From the NCBI RefSeq assembly GCF_023091745.1, contig NC_068933.1:15690001-15754000 (forward strand): 64,000 nt of DNA. The letters are read 5' to 3'. Source of the stretch: Budorcas taxicolor (Eukaryota; Chordata; Mammalia; Artiodactyla; Bovidae). This document shows positions 29,768-36,708 of this stretch, one piece after another. Under the pieces are notes generated by a model. That model ran no database searches and was not told the DNA's origin. It saw only the letters and a list, made by a program, of their open reading frames with translations. The position numbers were made by a program, and so were the translations under genes. Positions within the stretch are counted from its first letter, which is position 1. Each line of letters starts with the position of its first letter.

Positions 29768-32487
29768 GAAGGGTGGAAAAATTATTCATTGATGTTTGTG
29801 CATTTAATATAAGGTAATTGATAGCCCAGGACCTTCCATAAAAGAGGACTATGTGACTGAAAAATCTTAGCAGAAAATCACTTCTTTCCACATAAAAGCC
29901 CCTCACTGGCTAGGAATAGTGAGTTAAATAGCACTGTATCTCAAAAGGTTGGGAATTATTTGCTAACGGAAATCTCTTTTCCTCTCTTGCTTACTCCTTA
30001 GGGTCGAGTCACCTAATGTGTTGCGTGTCTATAGCAGCATTTTGAATCAATCAGAAATAAAAGAGGATACATCTTTCTTTGGGGTTCAAGAAATAATAAT
30101 TCATGATCAATATGAAAAGGCAGAAAGTGGATATGATATTGCCTTGTTGAAACTAGAAACAGCAATGAATTACACAGGTATGGAAAATTTCAAACAGAAA
30201 GTTGTCTACAGTGATGCTGGGGTTCACACTCCCAGGTTCATGGCCTGACCTTGGCAATCCCTCCACGTATTACTGTCATTAAAAAGGGAGAAGGGCTGCA
30301 AAGCTCCCCTTTCAGTCCATTAAGACTGAATGCTGGGATCTTCCCTGGTGGTCCAGCGGTTGAGATTTTGCCTTTCAATACAGGGAGTGCAGGTTTGATC
30401 CCTGGTCAGGGAGTTAAGATCCCACATGCCGCATCCCACAGGCAAAACAAATCAGAGCATAAACAACAGAAGCAATATTGTAACAAACTCAATAAAGGCT
30501 TTCAAAATGGTCCATATTTTTAAAAAATGCATATGCATATAAAAGGCTGGCATGCTGTCCTGATGATTGAATCTATTTTTTTGTGGGGAGGGGTTCAAAT
30601 GGCAAGTTTTCTTCAGATTCACAGAATGACATGACTTCATAATATATTGGAATGTTAGAGATGATTTATATCTCCTTTTTCAGCAAGAAAGGATGGCAAG
30701 TCAGAATGAGGAAGCAGTTTCTACAGGATCCCAGACCTCGTGAGAGTAACAGAGTTAATGGAGGAGGCTGTCTCTTGTTCCCTCATCCTTGATGTGTGAT
30801 AGATAACTCTGACCATGAGGAATGAAAACATATGACAAAGAGGAAACAAAAACCCGAATAGAATAACCTGAGAACACACCCTAATCATAGAAAGTGAAGA
30901 GAGAGAGTTTTCCTGGGAAATGTGATGTATTCTGTTTCTGATAACTAAACTGTGATTTTTAAAATTTAGATTCTCAATGGCCCATATGCCTACCTTCCAA
31001 AGGAGATAGAAATGTGATGTATACTGAATGCTGGGTGACCGGATGGGGATACAGAAAATTAAGAGGTAAGAAACTATATTTTTCTGTGTGCTACAGCTGA
31101 AGACACAGAACACAGTTTAATCACAACATTTTCTGCTATCTCAAGTCACACAGCTAAAATGAGAGTAAAATAATAACATTATTCAATTGCAGAAAGTGTA
31201 TTCATAAGGATGGAAGGCAAATATCACCCAAATGAAGATGATACCTCGCCTATTTGATTGGAAATTTTAAATATGACAATCTCTTTAAAGACTCATTACT
31301 TTTAATGAAGTGTAATTCAAAACCTAGCACTTTTCAGTAAATGTCTTAGCCTGTTATCCAATTATTTTCTCTGGAAAGTAATTTCAGTTAGAGCTGTAAT
31401 TAATTTTGAGCTTAATTAACATGAACAAAATGGTACAATAGTGAGAATAACATCTTCTCTACACGCTGTAATTACAAAGGTCTGTGAGCTAAACCTGATT
31501 TTTGTTTTCTTCTAGATTTTTAAATAGGTGCGGTTTTGATTTTAAATATAGGTACTTATATTTAATTTATATTATATGTATGTGATTATTCCATTTATAA
31601 ATCAAAATTTTGTTTTAGACAAAATACAGAATACTCTCCAGAAAGCCAAGGTACCTTTGATGACTAATGAAGAATGCCAGGAAGGTTACAGAAAGCACAG
31701 AATAACCAACAAGATGGTCTGTGCTGGCTACAGAGAAGGAGGGAAGGATGCCTGTAAGGTAACCCTGTCTTCAGCCAACTGAATAAACTCAAATTGGAAT
31801 GTTTAATGCATTAAACTTTTTTTAATTTTTAAGTTAAACTTTTTTACTAATTTATTTATATCTGGCTGCACTGGGTCTCTGCTGCTGCGCAGGGGCTTTC
31901 TCTAGTTGCAGGGCCTGGGGACTATTCCCAAGTTGCGGTGCTCAGGCTCAGTAATGTGACACGTGGGCTCCATTGCTTCACAGTATGTGGGATCTTAGTT
32001 CCCAGACCAGGGACCAAACCCAGCCCTCACCCGCCACCGCATTGGCAGGTGGACTCTTAATCACTGGGCCACCAGGGAGTCCTCGGTTTGGTGCATTTTT
32101 TAAAAAACAGTCTTCTGCCAATGAGCAGGGAACACAGTGGGTTTATTTTTTCCTTACCCTAAAATCTGACGTGGATAGATTGGTGTGGGGGACAGGTAAT
32201 CTGCTTCTTTGAAGTTTATTAAAGGGCCAAGACAGAATTTCAGGTGAAATCACTCCCAGGGCAAGGTATTTAAGATGCGAAGTCTGAACTGATCTGTGTG
32301 CCCTTTTCTTTTCTGTTTGTCACAGGGGGATTCGGGGGGGCCCCTGTCCTGTAAACACAACGAGGTGTGGCACCTGGTAGGCATCACGAGTTGGGGTGAA
32401 GGCTGCGGCCAAAAGGAGCGGCCAGGTATTTACACCAACGTGATCGAGTACGTGGACTGGATTCTGGAGAAAACGCAAGGCCCTTGA
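13402..32487 (+). CDS. F11: Coagulation factor XI, complete coding region in 14 exons
   Basis: Factor XI is a plasma zymogen made in the liver. It circulates as a disulfide-linked dimer bound to high-molecular-weight kininogen. Thrombin or factor XIIa activates it, and XIa then activates factor IX. Fourteen coding exons with GT..AG introns sum to 1878 nt, 625 codons plus TGA, the same length as human. Order: signal peptide (residues 1-18), apple domains 1-4 (about 19-109, 109-199, 199-289, 289-379), protease domain (388-625). Activation is at Arg387-Ile388 (AGA 28760-28762, then IVGG). The triad is His431 (CAC 28892), Asp480 (GAT 30135) and Ser575 (TCG 32332). Cys339 (TGC 25470), the human inter-subunit disulfide residue (mature Cys321), is present. 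There are no frameshifts or stops. The start is the only ATG before the signal peptide. Confidence 0.97.
13457..14282 (+). other. F11: F11 intron 2, proximal part
   Basis: About 0.8 kb of very AT-rich intron. No exon, RNA gene or named repeat recognised. Open frames such as 13851-14111 are low-complexity Phe/Ile/Tyr translations. Confidence 0.55.
14283..14590 (-). repeat. Old L1 3' end fragment
   Basis: TTTATTAAAATATAATTGATG..ATGAAATGGTGGCCACAATG is the antisense 3' end pattern of mammalian L1M elements. A CHR-2 SINE inserted at its right side. Confidence 0.55.
14591..14714 (-). repeat. CHR-2-like tRNA SINE with target-site duplication
   Basis: Antisense element. It opens with a poly-T run, then GGCCATGCCATGCGGCATG, GAATCGAACCCAGG and ACCACTGGACTGCCAGGGAA. 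Flanked by CCTTTTGAC at 14582-14590 and 14715-14723, so it inserted into the L1 relic. Confidence 0.85.
14724..15170. repeat. L1-derived sequence, diverged
   Basis: Continues the L1 relic and then shows the sense 3' UTR-like pattern (GGTGATTTCCAGAGAGGAGG, AACTGAAATGTACAGAAAT). Orientation appears mixed, so this may be two fragments. Confidence 0.45.
15171..15662 (+). other. F11: F11 intron 2, distal part
   Basis: About 490 bases up to the exon 3 acceptor. No repeat or exon recognised. Confidence 0.5.
15663..15825 (+). CDS. F11: F11 exon 3 (apple 1, first half)
   Basis: 163 nt, acceptor CGGCCTAG, donor GTG|GTAAAT, residues 19-73. Starts ECVTTLFQDACFKGGD and contains the apple-domain CTHHPRCLLFTF motif. 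In human, apple 1 carries the thrombin-binding region. Same length as exon 9, as expected for duplicated apple units. Confidence 0.96.
15826..17242 (+). other. F11: F11 intron 3
   Basis: 1.4 kb of AT-rich sequence holding one BOV-A fragment (16142-16274). Otherwise no feature recognised. Confidence 0.6.
16142..16274 (-). repeat. BOV-A SINE fragment
   Basis: Antisense half-unit: GTGAAAGTGAAGTCGCTTAG, GACTGTAGCCCACCAGGC, GGAGTGGGTTGCCATTTCC. Confidence 0.88.
17243..17349 (+). CDS. F11: F11 exon 4 (apple 1, second half)
   Basis: 107 nt, residues 73-109, acceptor AAAACAG, donor AGTG|GTAAGA. Encodes YTCILKDSVTGTLP and an NMT sequon, closing apple 1 with QCLHQIS. Same length as exon 10. Confidence 0.95.
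17537..17760 (-). repeat. Bov-tA SINE
   Basis: Antisense SINE in F11 intron 4: body GCCCCATGGACATAGCCC, head ending GGCCACCTGGGAAGCCCC. Confidence 0.88.
18054..18330 (+). repeat. BOV-A2 dimeric SINE
   Basis: Two tandem sense BovA units, each with GGAGAATCCCAGGGACGG, joined by a CACTTTCAC linker and ending GACTTAGCAGCAGCA. It lies about 200 bases upstream of exon 5. Confidence 0.92.
18532..18691 (+). CDS. F11: F11 exon 5 (apple 2, first half)
   Basis: 160 nt, residues 109-162, acceptor TTTCCAG, donor GATCG|GTGAGT. Encodes CNKDVYVDLNMKGMNYNSS with an NSS sequon and CTDDMHCHFFTF. In human, apple 2 contributes to kininogen and factor IX contacts. Confidence 0.96.
18692..18931 (+). other. F11: F11 intron 5, start
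   Basis: A poly-T run at 18731-18746, then unassigned sequence. No exon. Confidence 0.5.
18932..19108 (-). repeat. Bov-tA SINE, head-truncated
   Basis: Antisense SINE from GTTGTTACTGTTTAGTC through GACTGTAGTCTGCCAGGC to GACCCAGGGACTGAACC. The distal part of the tRNA-like head is missing. Confidence 0.85.
19474..21083 (-). repeat. BovB LINE, 5'-truncated, with target-site duplication
   Basis: Antisense copy in F11 intron 5, starting at the terminal CAGTTCAGTTCAGTTCAGTT repeats and truncated near 21083. Flanked by TTGGATTTGTAT at 19462-19473 and 21084-21095. On the minus strand, open stretches 21016-20432, 20682-20026 and 20105-19488 cover the RT (YADD near 20250-20262) and C-terminal region, but in three frames. 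At least two frameshifts make it inactive. No endonuclease. Confidence 0.95.
21115..21334 (+). repeat. Bov-tA SINE
   Basis: Sense SINE: GCATCCCTGGTGATTCAGGG head, GGTTGGGAAGATCCCCTGG, and end near GACTCAGCACATAC. It lies just beyond the BovB target-site duplication. Confidence 0.88.
21335..21950 (+). other. F11: F11 intron 5, end
   Basis: About 0.6 kb to the exon 6 acceptor. A weak MIR-like look near 21705-21850 (GCTGTCATTTTACTGATG..CAGAGATGGGACTC) is not firm enough to name. Confidence 0.45.
21951..22060 (+). CDS. F11: F11 exon 6 (apple 2, second half)
   Basis: 110 nt, residues 162-199, acceptor TTATTCAG, donor CTGG|GTAACT. Encodes NTCLLKNTQTGTPTG and VVSGFSLKSC. Same length as exon 8. Confidence 0.95.
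22335..22670. repeat. Old L1 3' region fragment
   Basis: CCTTTGTTACAACTGATGAGC, ACATTGTATGGGTCTGAAC and CTTTCACTGCCTTAAAATTTC follow an order I recall from mammalian L1M 3' sequences. Lies in intron 6, about 100 bases before exon 7. Confidence 0.6.
22769..22928 (+). CDS. F11: F11 exon 7 (apple 3, first half)
   Basis: 160 nt, residues 199-252, acceptor CCGTGCAG, donor GAAAG|GTAAGG. Encodes CIRDVFPRTAFVD and CTHHPSCLFFTFLSEEWP. In human, apple 3 carries factor IX, heparin and platelet GPIb contacts. GC-richer than its surroundings. Confidence 0.96.
23150..23315 (+). repeat. Old BovB 3' end fragment
   Basis: CATGAATTTGAACAAATTCCG, GGACAGGGAAGCCTGG and GAGTCGGACACGACTTAGTG form the BovB C-terminal coding end of an older subfamily. 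Confidence 0.85.
23955..24370. repeat. Ancient interspersed repeat, family not assigned
   Basis: GTAGAGCCAGTAAGATTTG, GATGGATTGAATACC, TGGAAGGATGG and GATGAGATCATCAA recur in an order I recognise from a common mammalian repeat, but I cannot name the family with confidence. The 81-codon open frame at 23902-24147 is likely a translation of it. Confidence 0.35.
24585..24712. repeat. hAT-type MER relic
   Basis: TAGCCACATTTCAAGG, ATGGCTGGCTAGTGGCTG and AACTCTATTGGACATCACTG resemble short non-autonomous hAT elements of mammals. Confidence 0.45.
25118..25227 (+). CDS. F11: F11 exon 8 (apple 3, second half)
   Basis: 110 nt, residues 252-289, acceptor CTCTTAG, donor CCCAG|GTAATC. Encodes NLCLLKTSLSGLPSARFRKN, a basic run fitting the human heparin-binding surface, and FSGFSLQNC. 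Only 93 bases of intron separate it from exon 9. Confidence 0.95.
25321..25483 (+). CDS. F11: F11 exon 9 (apple 4, first half, dimer Cys)
   Basis: 163 nt, residues 289-343, acceptor GGTGCAG, donor AGGAA|GTAAGA. Encodes VFCHSSFYRHTEFLGEELD, CTNSIRCQFFTY and SCNGRK. Cys339 forms the inter-subunit disulfide in human factor XI. The length equals exon 3, so the 15-base insertion known in Japanese Black cattle is absent. Confidence 0.96.
25571..25677 (+). CDS. F11: F11 exon 10 (apple 4, second half)
   Basis: 107 nt, residues 343-379, acceptor CCTGCAG, donor AATG|GTGAGT. Encodes GKCYLKLSANGSPTK and SGYTLRLCKMDN. The intron before it is only 87 bases. Confidence 0.95.
25918..26065 (+). repeat. Bov-tA SINE fragment
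   Basis: Sense body from GTCAAGAAGATCCCCTGG to GACACCACTGAGTGACTAAC. Most of the tRNA-like head is missing. Confidence 0.85.
26913..27209 (+). repeat. BOV-A2 dimeric SINE with target-site duplication
   Basis: Two sense BovA units ending CTTAGCAGCAGCAGCAGCAG. The flanking duplication GGGTTTAGAG at 26913-26922 and 27200-27209 is included in the span. Confidence 0.93.
28243..28362 (-). repeat. MER5-like hAT relic
   Basis: GAGTTTCTGATTCACAACGTC, GGTGGGGCCCAGGAACG, ACAAATTCCCAGGTCATGCC and CACTTGACAACCATTGC follow the order of a MER5-type element as recalled. Confidence 0.55.
28428..28513 (-). repeat. BovB 3' end fragment
   Basis: TTGTTGTTCAGCCGCTCGG..GTGTCCGACTGTTTGCGACC is the antisense terminal segment of an older BovB. 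Confidence 0.8.
28737..28905 (+). CDS. F11: F11 exon 11 (activation site, catalytic His)
   Basis: 169 nt, residues 379-435, acceptor CTGTCGTAG. Encodes the zymogen activation site KIKTR|IVGG, GEWPWQITL, HLCGG and the active-site TAAHC (His431, CAC 28892-28894). The donor is GA|GTTCAG, weak (no purine at +3, no A at +4, no G at +5). It is the only nearby GT that keeps frame with exon 12. The split codon then reads Glu435, where human has Gly. Confidence 0.92.
28906..30001 (+). other. F11: F11 intron 11
   Basis: 1.1 kb, GTTCAG..CCTTAG. Contains a CT-rich run near 29286-29345 (CTCCTCCTCCTCCTTCTCC), a MIR-like stretch near 29655-29730 and a TG microsatellite at 29733-29767. Confidence 0.65.
29733..29767. 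repeat. (TG)n microsatellite
   Basis: About 17 uninterrupted TG units in F11 intron 11. Likely length-polymorphic. Confidence 0.95.
30002..30177 (+). CDS. F11: F11 exon 12 (catalytic Asp)
   Basis: 176 nt, residues 435-494, acceptor CTCCTTAG, donor ACACAG|GTATGG. Encodes VLRVYSSILNQSEIK (NQS sequon), YDIALLKLE with active-site Asp480 (GAT 30135-30137), and an NYT sequon. The GAAATAATAATTCA segment (30089-30102) is single-copy, so the 76-base Holstein insertion is absent. Confidence 0.97.
30178..30969 (+). other. F11: F11 intron 12
   Basis: 0.8 kb, with a CHR-2-like SINE at 30336-30450 and otherwise unassigned sequence. Confidence 0.6.
30336..30450 (+). repeat. CHR-2-like tRNA SINE
   Basis: GATCTTCCCTGGTGGTCCAGC head, GGTTTGATCCCTGGTCAGGG, then ATCCCACATGCCGCATCCC and an AACAAA-rich tail. 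Confidence 0.85.
30970..31065 (+). CDS. F11: F11 exon 13
   Basis: 96 nt, residues 494-526, acceptor AATTTAG, donor AAGAG|GTAAGA. Encodes WPICLPSKGDRN and CWVTGWGYRKLR. Confidence 0.96.
31066..31618 (+). other. F11: F11 intron 13
   Basis: 553 bases of AT-rich intron. No repeat or exon recognised. Confidence 0.6.
31619..31758 (+). CDS. F11: F11 exon 14
   Basis: 140 nt, residues 526-572, acceptor TGTTTTAG, donor AAG|GTAACC. Encodes IQNTLQKAKVPL and CAGYREGGKDACK with the S1-pocket Asp that selects Arg. Confidence 0.96.
31845..32083 (-). repeat. CHR-2-like tRNA SINE, long form
   Basis: Antisense, from TATCTGGCTGCACTGGGTCTC through GGGATCTTAGTTCCCAGACC to AATCACTGGGCCACCAGGGA. In F11 intron 14. 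Confidence 0.85.
32326..32487 (+). CDS. F11: F11 exon 15 (catalytic Ser, stop)
   Basis: 162 nt, residues 573-625 plus TGA 32485-32487, acceptor GTCACAG. Encodes GDSGGPLSC (Ser575, TCG 32332-32334), ITSWGEGC, GIYTNVIEYVDW and the C-terminus EKTQGP. A GGGGGATTCGGGGGGGCCCC run at the Ser codon is locally G-rich and unlike the KLKB1 codon choice. Confidence 0.97.
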   Translation, partial: GDSGGPLSCKHNEVWHLVGITSWGEGCGQKERPGIYTNVIEYVDWILEKTQGP

Positions 32488-34370
32488 AAGGGTCCTCAGA
32501 GACCATTCGACTTCCTGAAGGGTAAATCGGATCATTCCCTGAAAAGGGTTTGGATTTCACTGAAGAAGACACTGCACCTTCATTTTCCTCCACAGGCTAC
32601 AATTCTGAGACTGTAACAGACTGGAGGGGTTGGGTATTAGTAAGAAAAAGCAAACTGTCATGCCCCCTAAGCTCCCAGGGTTCCGTGATGATCAGAGTCT
32701 GACTTCAGTATCCAGGTTCTGTTTTGTTGGCTATACCTCTCCTAAACCAAGGATATACAATCAAGATTAAGATATATAAAGATTAAAGCGTAGCCAGATA
32801 GACCAGAAAAGGATCAAGTGGCGGCACCAAAGGATTGGGTAGAACTGCTCAAAGAAACCACTGTAAAAAGGTGTGGTGAATGAAACATGGGAAGCAGAGA
32901 AAATAGGAACCAGGACAGTCATCATCCAATCGCAAGATTCTGTGCTCTGCGTACGGGGAACTCTTTTGGGAAAAAAAGAACTGAATTTGATGGCAGGTTT
33001 CAGAATAATCAAAAATTCTTGTTAATTTTTAAATGGGTTTGGGTAGAGACAAACTATGAATAAGTGAGAATGTGGACCCCAGAATTTCTGTAAGGGAAAG
33101 GATTAAAAGCAGCAATCCACCTGGAAGTGGGTCCTCTGTTTGTGCATGGATTTCACATGCATTTGGCATAGTTTTGGGTACAGGAGGGCTGGTGAAGATG
33201 AGGGGGGTAAGCTAGAGACTTTAGACAACCTGCCTCTGCGAGTATGGGTTCACAAATCTACATTTGTAGATGATAAATGTATTGGAGAGAAATCAATGTA
33301 ACATACACCAGTCCTACAGAAGACAATGATTTGGGAACACATGGATGGGTACAATAGTGTTTTCAGCATTTTCAAGGCAGCACCTTGTATTCTCAGTACT
33401 GGGATGTTCCCTGTCATGCAAATATTTACATGGTTATTGTTTTTTATATAGTCTAATAATCTAAAATTTGCACTATCTCCAACAGTTTTCAATCCATGCC
33501 AACAACCTGTGTCAAGATTCTGTCTAATATGCACAGCGTTGATTGAGCAGACTGAACTGGGGGGAATACGGTGGTGAGCCAGTCAATATATCTCTACCTT
33601 CATGAAGCTTCCAGTCTGGTTAGCAGGAGCCACAAAAAGAAAGTAATAATATGCATATAAAATATAGAGTTTTAAATGGAAATGAGGAGGCAGCATAGGG
33701 TTCTACGAGAAGGGAAGGGAAAAGAGAATTTGGAGCAGGTTCAAAGATTGGGATAAAAAGGAATTTTCTGAGGAAGACACAGTAAAAACAAAAGCAAAAA
33801 AAAAAAAAAAAAGACCGGAATGGCATTAAGACCTTAGCTACTGTCCCACCTCATTAAAGACTCCGGGAAACTTTGCTCTATTTTGAGGAAGAGGCTTGTC
33901 CCAGCTGGTCCTGTTGGACCCCGTCCTCCCTTCACCCCCTGGGTCCTCCTCATCCTCTCATCTTCTGCTCTTACAGGCTTTCCCCACGGCCCACATCAGA
34001 ATGGGGCAGAACGGGCCTGTCCCTGTCCTTGTGCAAGGGGCTTTCCCACATTCTGGTTAAGGTCTTCAGAGTTCACGTGTAGAGACTTCACTACTGCCCT
34101 AGGCTCCAGCAGCCGTGAAGGGTGGTGCCGTGCTCTGGGGGTGGTTTCCTCTCTCAGCCCACCTCTCCCCAAGAAGGCCTTGAAGCTGCCTGGTACCTTG
34201 GGGACGGGGGGCGCTTCTGGGGGCCACTCCCGACATCCATCCCATTTCCCTCCAGGAGTGTGTATGCAGTGATCATCCCTCAGAGCAGGCAAGCTTCTCT
34301 TTCCTTCTGTCCTTCCCAAGGCCATCTACAAACTGAAACTAACTCTTTCAAGCAATTTTTCATCTAGGAA

Positions 34371-34371
<1 letters not shown>
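32488..34371 (+). other. F11: F11 3' UTR and downstream flank
   Basis: The 3' UTR begins at 32488 but its end is unclear. No AATAAA follows soon after the stop, and the first plausible variant is ATTAAA at 32782-32787. The rest has a poly-A run (33797-33813) and a GC-richer stretch at 33890-34270 with overlapping open frames on both strands. The frame at 33883-34272 shows no domain, and I judge it non-coding. Confidence 0.5.
32782..32787 (+). terminator. F11: Candidate F11 polyadenylation signal ATTAAA
   Basis: Commonest variant hexamer, 295 bases after the stop. No strong downstream GU-rich element is obvious, so a more distal site is possible. Confidence 0.3.
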
Positions 34372-34434
<63 letters not shown>

Positions 34435-34453
34435 CGCGCGCGCGCACGCGCGC
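34372..34453. repeat. (TG)n(CG)n alternating purine-pyrimidine tract
   Basis: About 80 bases of nearly perfect alternating TG, then a run of about ten CG units. This is the strongest class of Z-DNA-forming sequence and a probable length polymorphism. Confidence 0.95.
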
Positions 34454-34773
34454 CCTCATGCGGGGGTCGGGGGCGGGAATGAATGAAAAGGAATATTTCT
34501 GATAACCACAACACTTAACACTCACTCAGCTTCACTGCTTGTCTGGATCTTGATGATTTCTCATCTTCAGACGCAGATTTAGTTTCTTAGGGCTTGGGTA
34601 ACACATTGCCACAAGCTGAATGCTTTAAAACAACAGAAACTCTTTCTCTCACCATTCTACAGGCTGGAAACCTGAAGAAATCAAGGTTCAGCAGGGTCAT
34701 GCTTCCTCCAAGGCCCCCAGGGGTGGGTCTTTCCTGGTCTCTAAATTTTAAATTATGGCCATCTTAGATATCT

Positions 34774-35094
34774 GGGGGACTTCCCTGATAGCTCAGTTGG
34801 TAAAGAATTCGCCTGCAATGCAGGAGACCCCAGGTCAATTCCTGGGTCGGGAAGATCCGCTGGAGAAGGGATAGGCTACCCACTCTGGTATTCTTGGGCT
34901 TCCCTTGTGGCTCAGATGGTAAAGAATCCGCCTGCAATATGGGAGACCTAGGATCGATCCCTGTGTTGGGAAGATCCCCTGGAGAAGGGAAAGGCTACCC
35001 ACTCCAGTATTCTGGCCTGGAGCATTCCATGGGCTGTATAGTCCATGGGGTTGTAAACGATCCAACACGACAGAGCGATTATCACTTTCATTTA
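34774..35094 (+). repeat. Dimeric Bov-tA SINE
   Basis: A first unit with tRNA-like head and truncated body ends at GGTATTCTT. A second full head plus body (GGGCTTCCCTTGTGGCTCAG..) follows directly and ends near CGATTATCACTTTC. The copy at 39548-39865 has the same junction. Confidence 0.88.
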
Positions 35095-35363
35095 GATCCG
35101 CAGGGCACTCAGGTGTGAAAGAAGAGTCCTGACCACTGCACCACCAAGGAATTCTTCAGTTAGGAGCTTCTGGAGCAGCCATTTAAGCAATCCTCTAAGG
35201 ATATCAGTTCGATCATTTCATTCGATCCGAAAGAGTTAAAATGGACATCCTAGAGTTAACAGGTTGTTAAGCGGATATCCTAGACTTAAAATTTAGTTGG
35301 CCAACCAGTCAGCAATTAGTGTTGTTAATGATAATAGGAGCATCATTTCTGGCTAACAAGAAG
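35095..35363. other. Intergenic, nothing recognised
   Basis: Unassigned flank with an internal near-repeat, GGATATCAGTTCG / GGACATCCTAG / GGATATCCTAG, at 35199-35285. Confidence 0.4.
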
Positions 35364-35580
35364 AAGTGAAAGTGTTAGTCGCTCAGTCGTGTCTGACTCT
35401 TTGAGACTCCATGGCCTGTAACCCACCAGGCTTGTCTGTCCATGGAATCCTCCAGGCAAGAATATTAGAGTGGGTGGGTTTCCATTTTTTCCTCCAGGGA
35501 ATCTTCCCAACCCAGAGATCAAACTCGGGTCTCCTGCATTTGCAGGCAGAGTCTCTACCATCTGAGATACCAGGGAAGCC
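35364..35580 (-). repeat. Bov-tA SINE
   Basis: Antisense SINE: GTGAAAGTGTTAGTCGCTC, CTCCAGGCAAGAATATTAG, GGTCTCCTGCATTTGCAGG, ending CCAGGGAAGCCC. Confidence 0.9.
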
Positions 35581-36227
35581 CAACCAAAGAAGAAAAGAAT
35601 GCAACTGAGAATATTACAATATGTCCGTCTTGCAGAATGCCTGCTGCGGGCTTTACTTCTTACACCTTGTACTTCTGTTACCACCATGCAAGACAAGGTA
35701 TTATTATCCCCATTATAGCATAATATCATGTTGATGCTTTTACAAGGAAACAAAAAAAAAGACAAAATACCTTGCGAGTATTTTCCTCTCAGTTCTCCAC
35801 TTTCCCTCTAGATGGCACTTTCGTACCTCCTTTGGCCTCATTTTAAACCCTAGGATCTGACAAAATGCACTGAATTTATGATGTATGTAAACAAATTCTG
35901 TGTATTGATACATATCTGGAAACATTAAATCAAATTAACTGCTTCAATTCAAATTCACATGACTTTTCACATATAATGGTTGTCTAGTTCTAGACAGTAG
36001 TTTGTCCTTTAAACCACGTGCTCCAGAGTCCCCCAGCTTTGGGGACTTCCACTTCCCCTCAGTGACCGACTACAGGAGACCCCAGCAGTGGGCGGCCCTG
36101 GGCCTGGGTGCCAAGGCGCTCCCAAAGGCCCCAGTGCTACAGACCGAGTGGTTAGCTGTCTTCTGAACAGTCATCCCCTGTCACCTGCCATCTGGTTGAA
36201 TCCCATGGCTTGCGACTTCTTTGTCAA
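35581..36227. other. Intergenic, nothing firm
   Basis: About 650 bases. A weak MIR-like ATTATTATCCCCATTATAGC at 35700-35719. No gene. Confidence 0.45.
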
Positions 36228-36408
36228 ACAATATTTATGTATTTATTTGGCTGCACTGGGTCTTAGCTGTGGTAGGCGGGATCTTTAGTTGTGGCATGCG
36301 AACTCTTAGTTGCAGCATTTGGGACCCAGATCCCTGACCAGGGATCGAACCCAGGCACCCTGCAATGGGAGCTCAGAGTCTTAGCCACTGGACCACCACG
36401 TATGTCTC
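36228..36408 (-). repeat. CHR-2-like tRNA SINE
   Basis: Antisense: TTTGGCTGCACTGGGTC, TAGTTGCAGCATTTGGGACC, GGGATCGAACCCAGGC and CCACTGGACCACCACG. Confidence 0.85.
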
Positions 36409-36654
36409 TCAGGACTTCTTCCTGCCGTCTCTCTGTGGTTTCCTTTAAGCTGCTGCAATCCTTTCTCCCAACCCTCAGCTGTCTATGCTTCCCCCCTTCC
36501 CCCCACCTGGCTTGGCCCACATCCCCCTCCTTTGATTATTCAGAGTATTTTAAAGATCACACTGCAATACTGAAAACAAACAAACAAGCAGAAACCTTTG
36601 AATTCTGAAGGCTTGGTGAGAGCAAAAAAAGAAACGAAAAATACACCTCCCCTC

Positions 36655-36687
<33 letters not shown>
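36655..36687. repeat. (CA)n microsatellite
   Basis: About 15 CA units directly upstream of a BovB fragment. Confidence 0.95.
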
Positions 36688-36689
<2 letters not shown>

Positions 36690-36708
36690 CCCACATTTGG
36701 AAGTGAAC

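Noticed and set aside
33883..34325. Overlapping frames of 109-129 codons on both strands in GC-richer sequence past F11.
   Set aside because: Low-complexity Pro/Gly/Ser composition, no domain, no splice or promoter context; open mainly because of GC content.
34774..34860. tRNA-like sequence resembling a tRNA gene.
   Set aside because: tRNA-derived heads of Bov-tA and CHR-2 SINEs recur throughout the window with degenerate stems and attached bodies; none is a functional tRNA.
36655..36687. CA repeats and other direct repeats considered as a CRISPR or satellite array.
   Set aside because: Simple microsatellite in a mammalian genome; no spacer-repeat structure.
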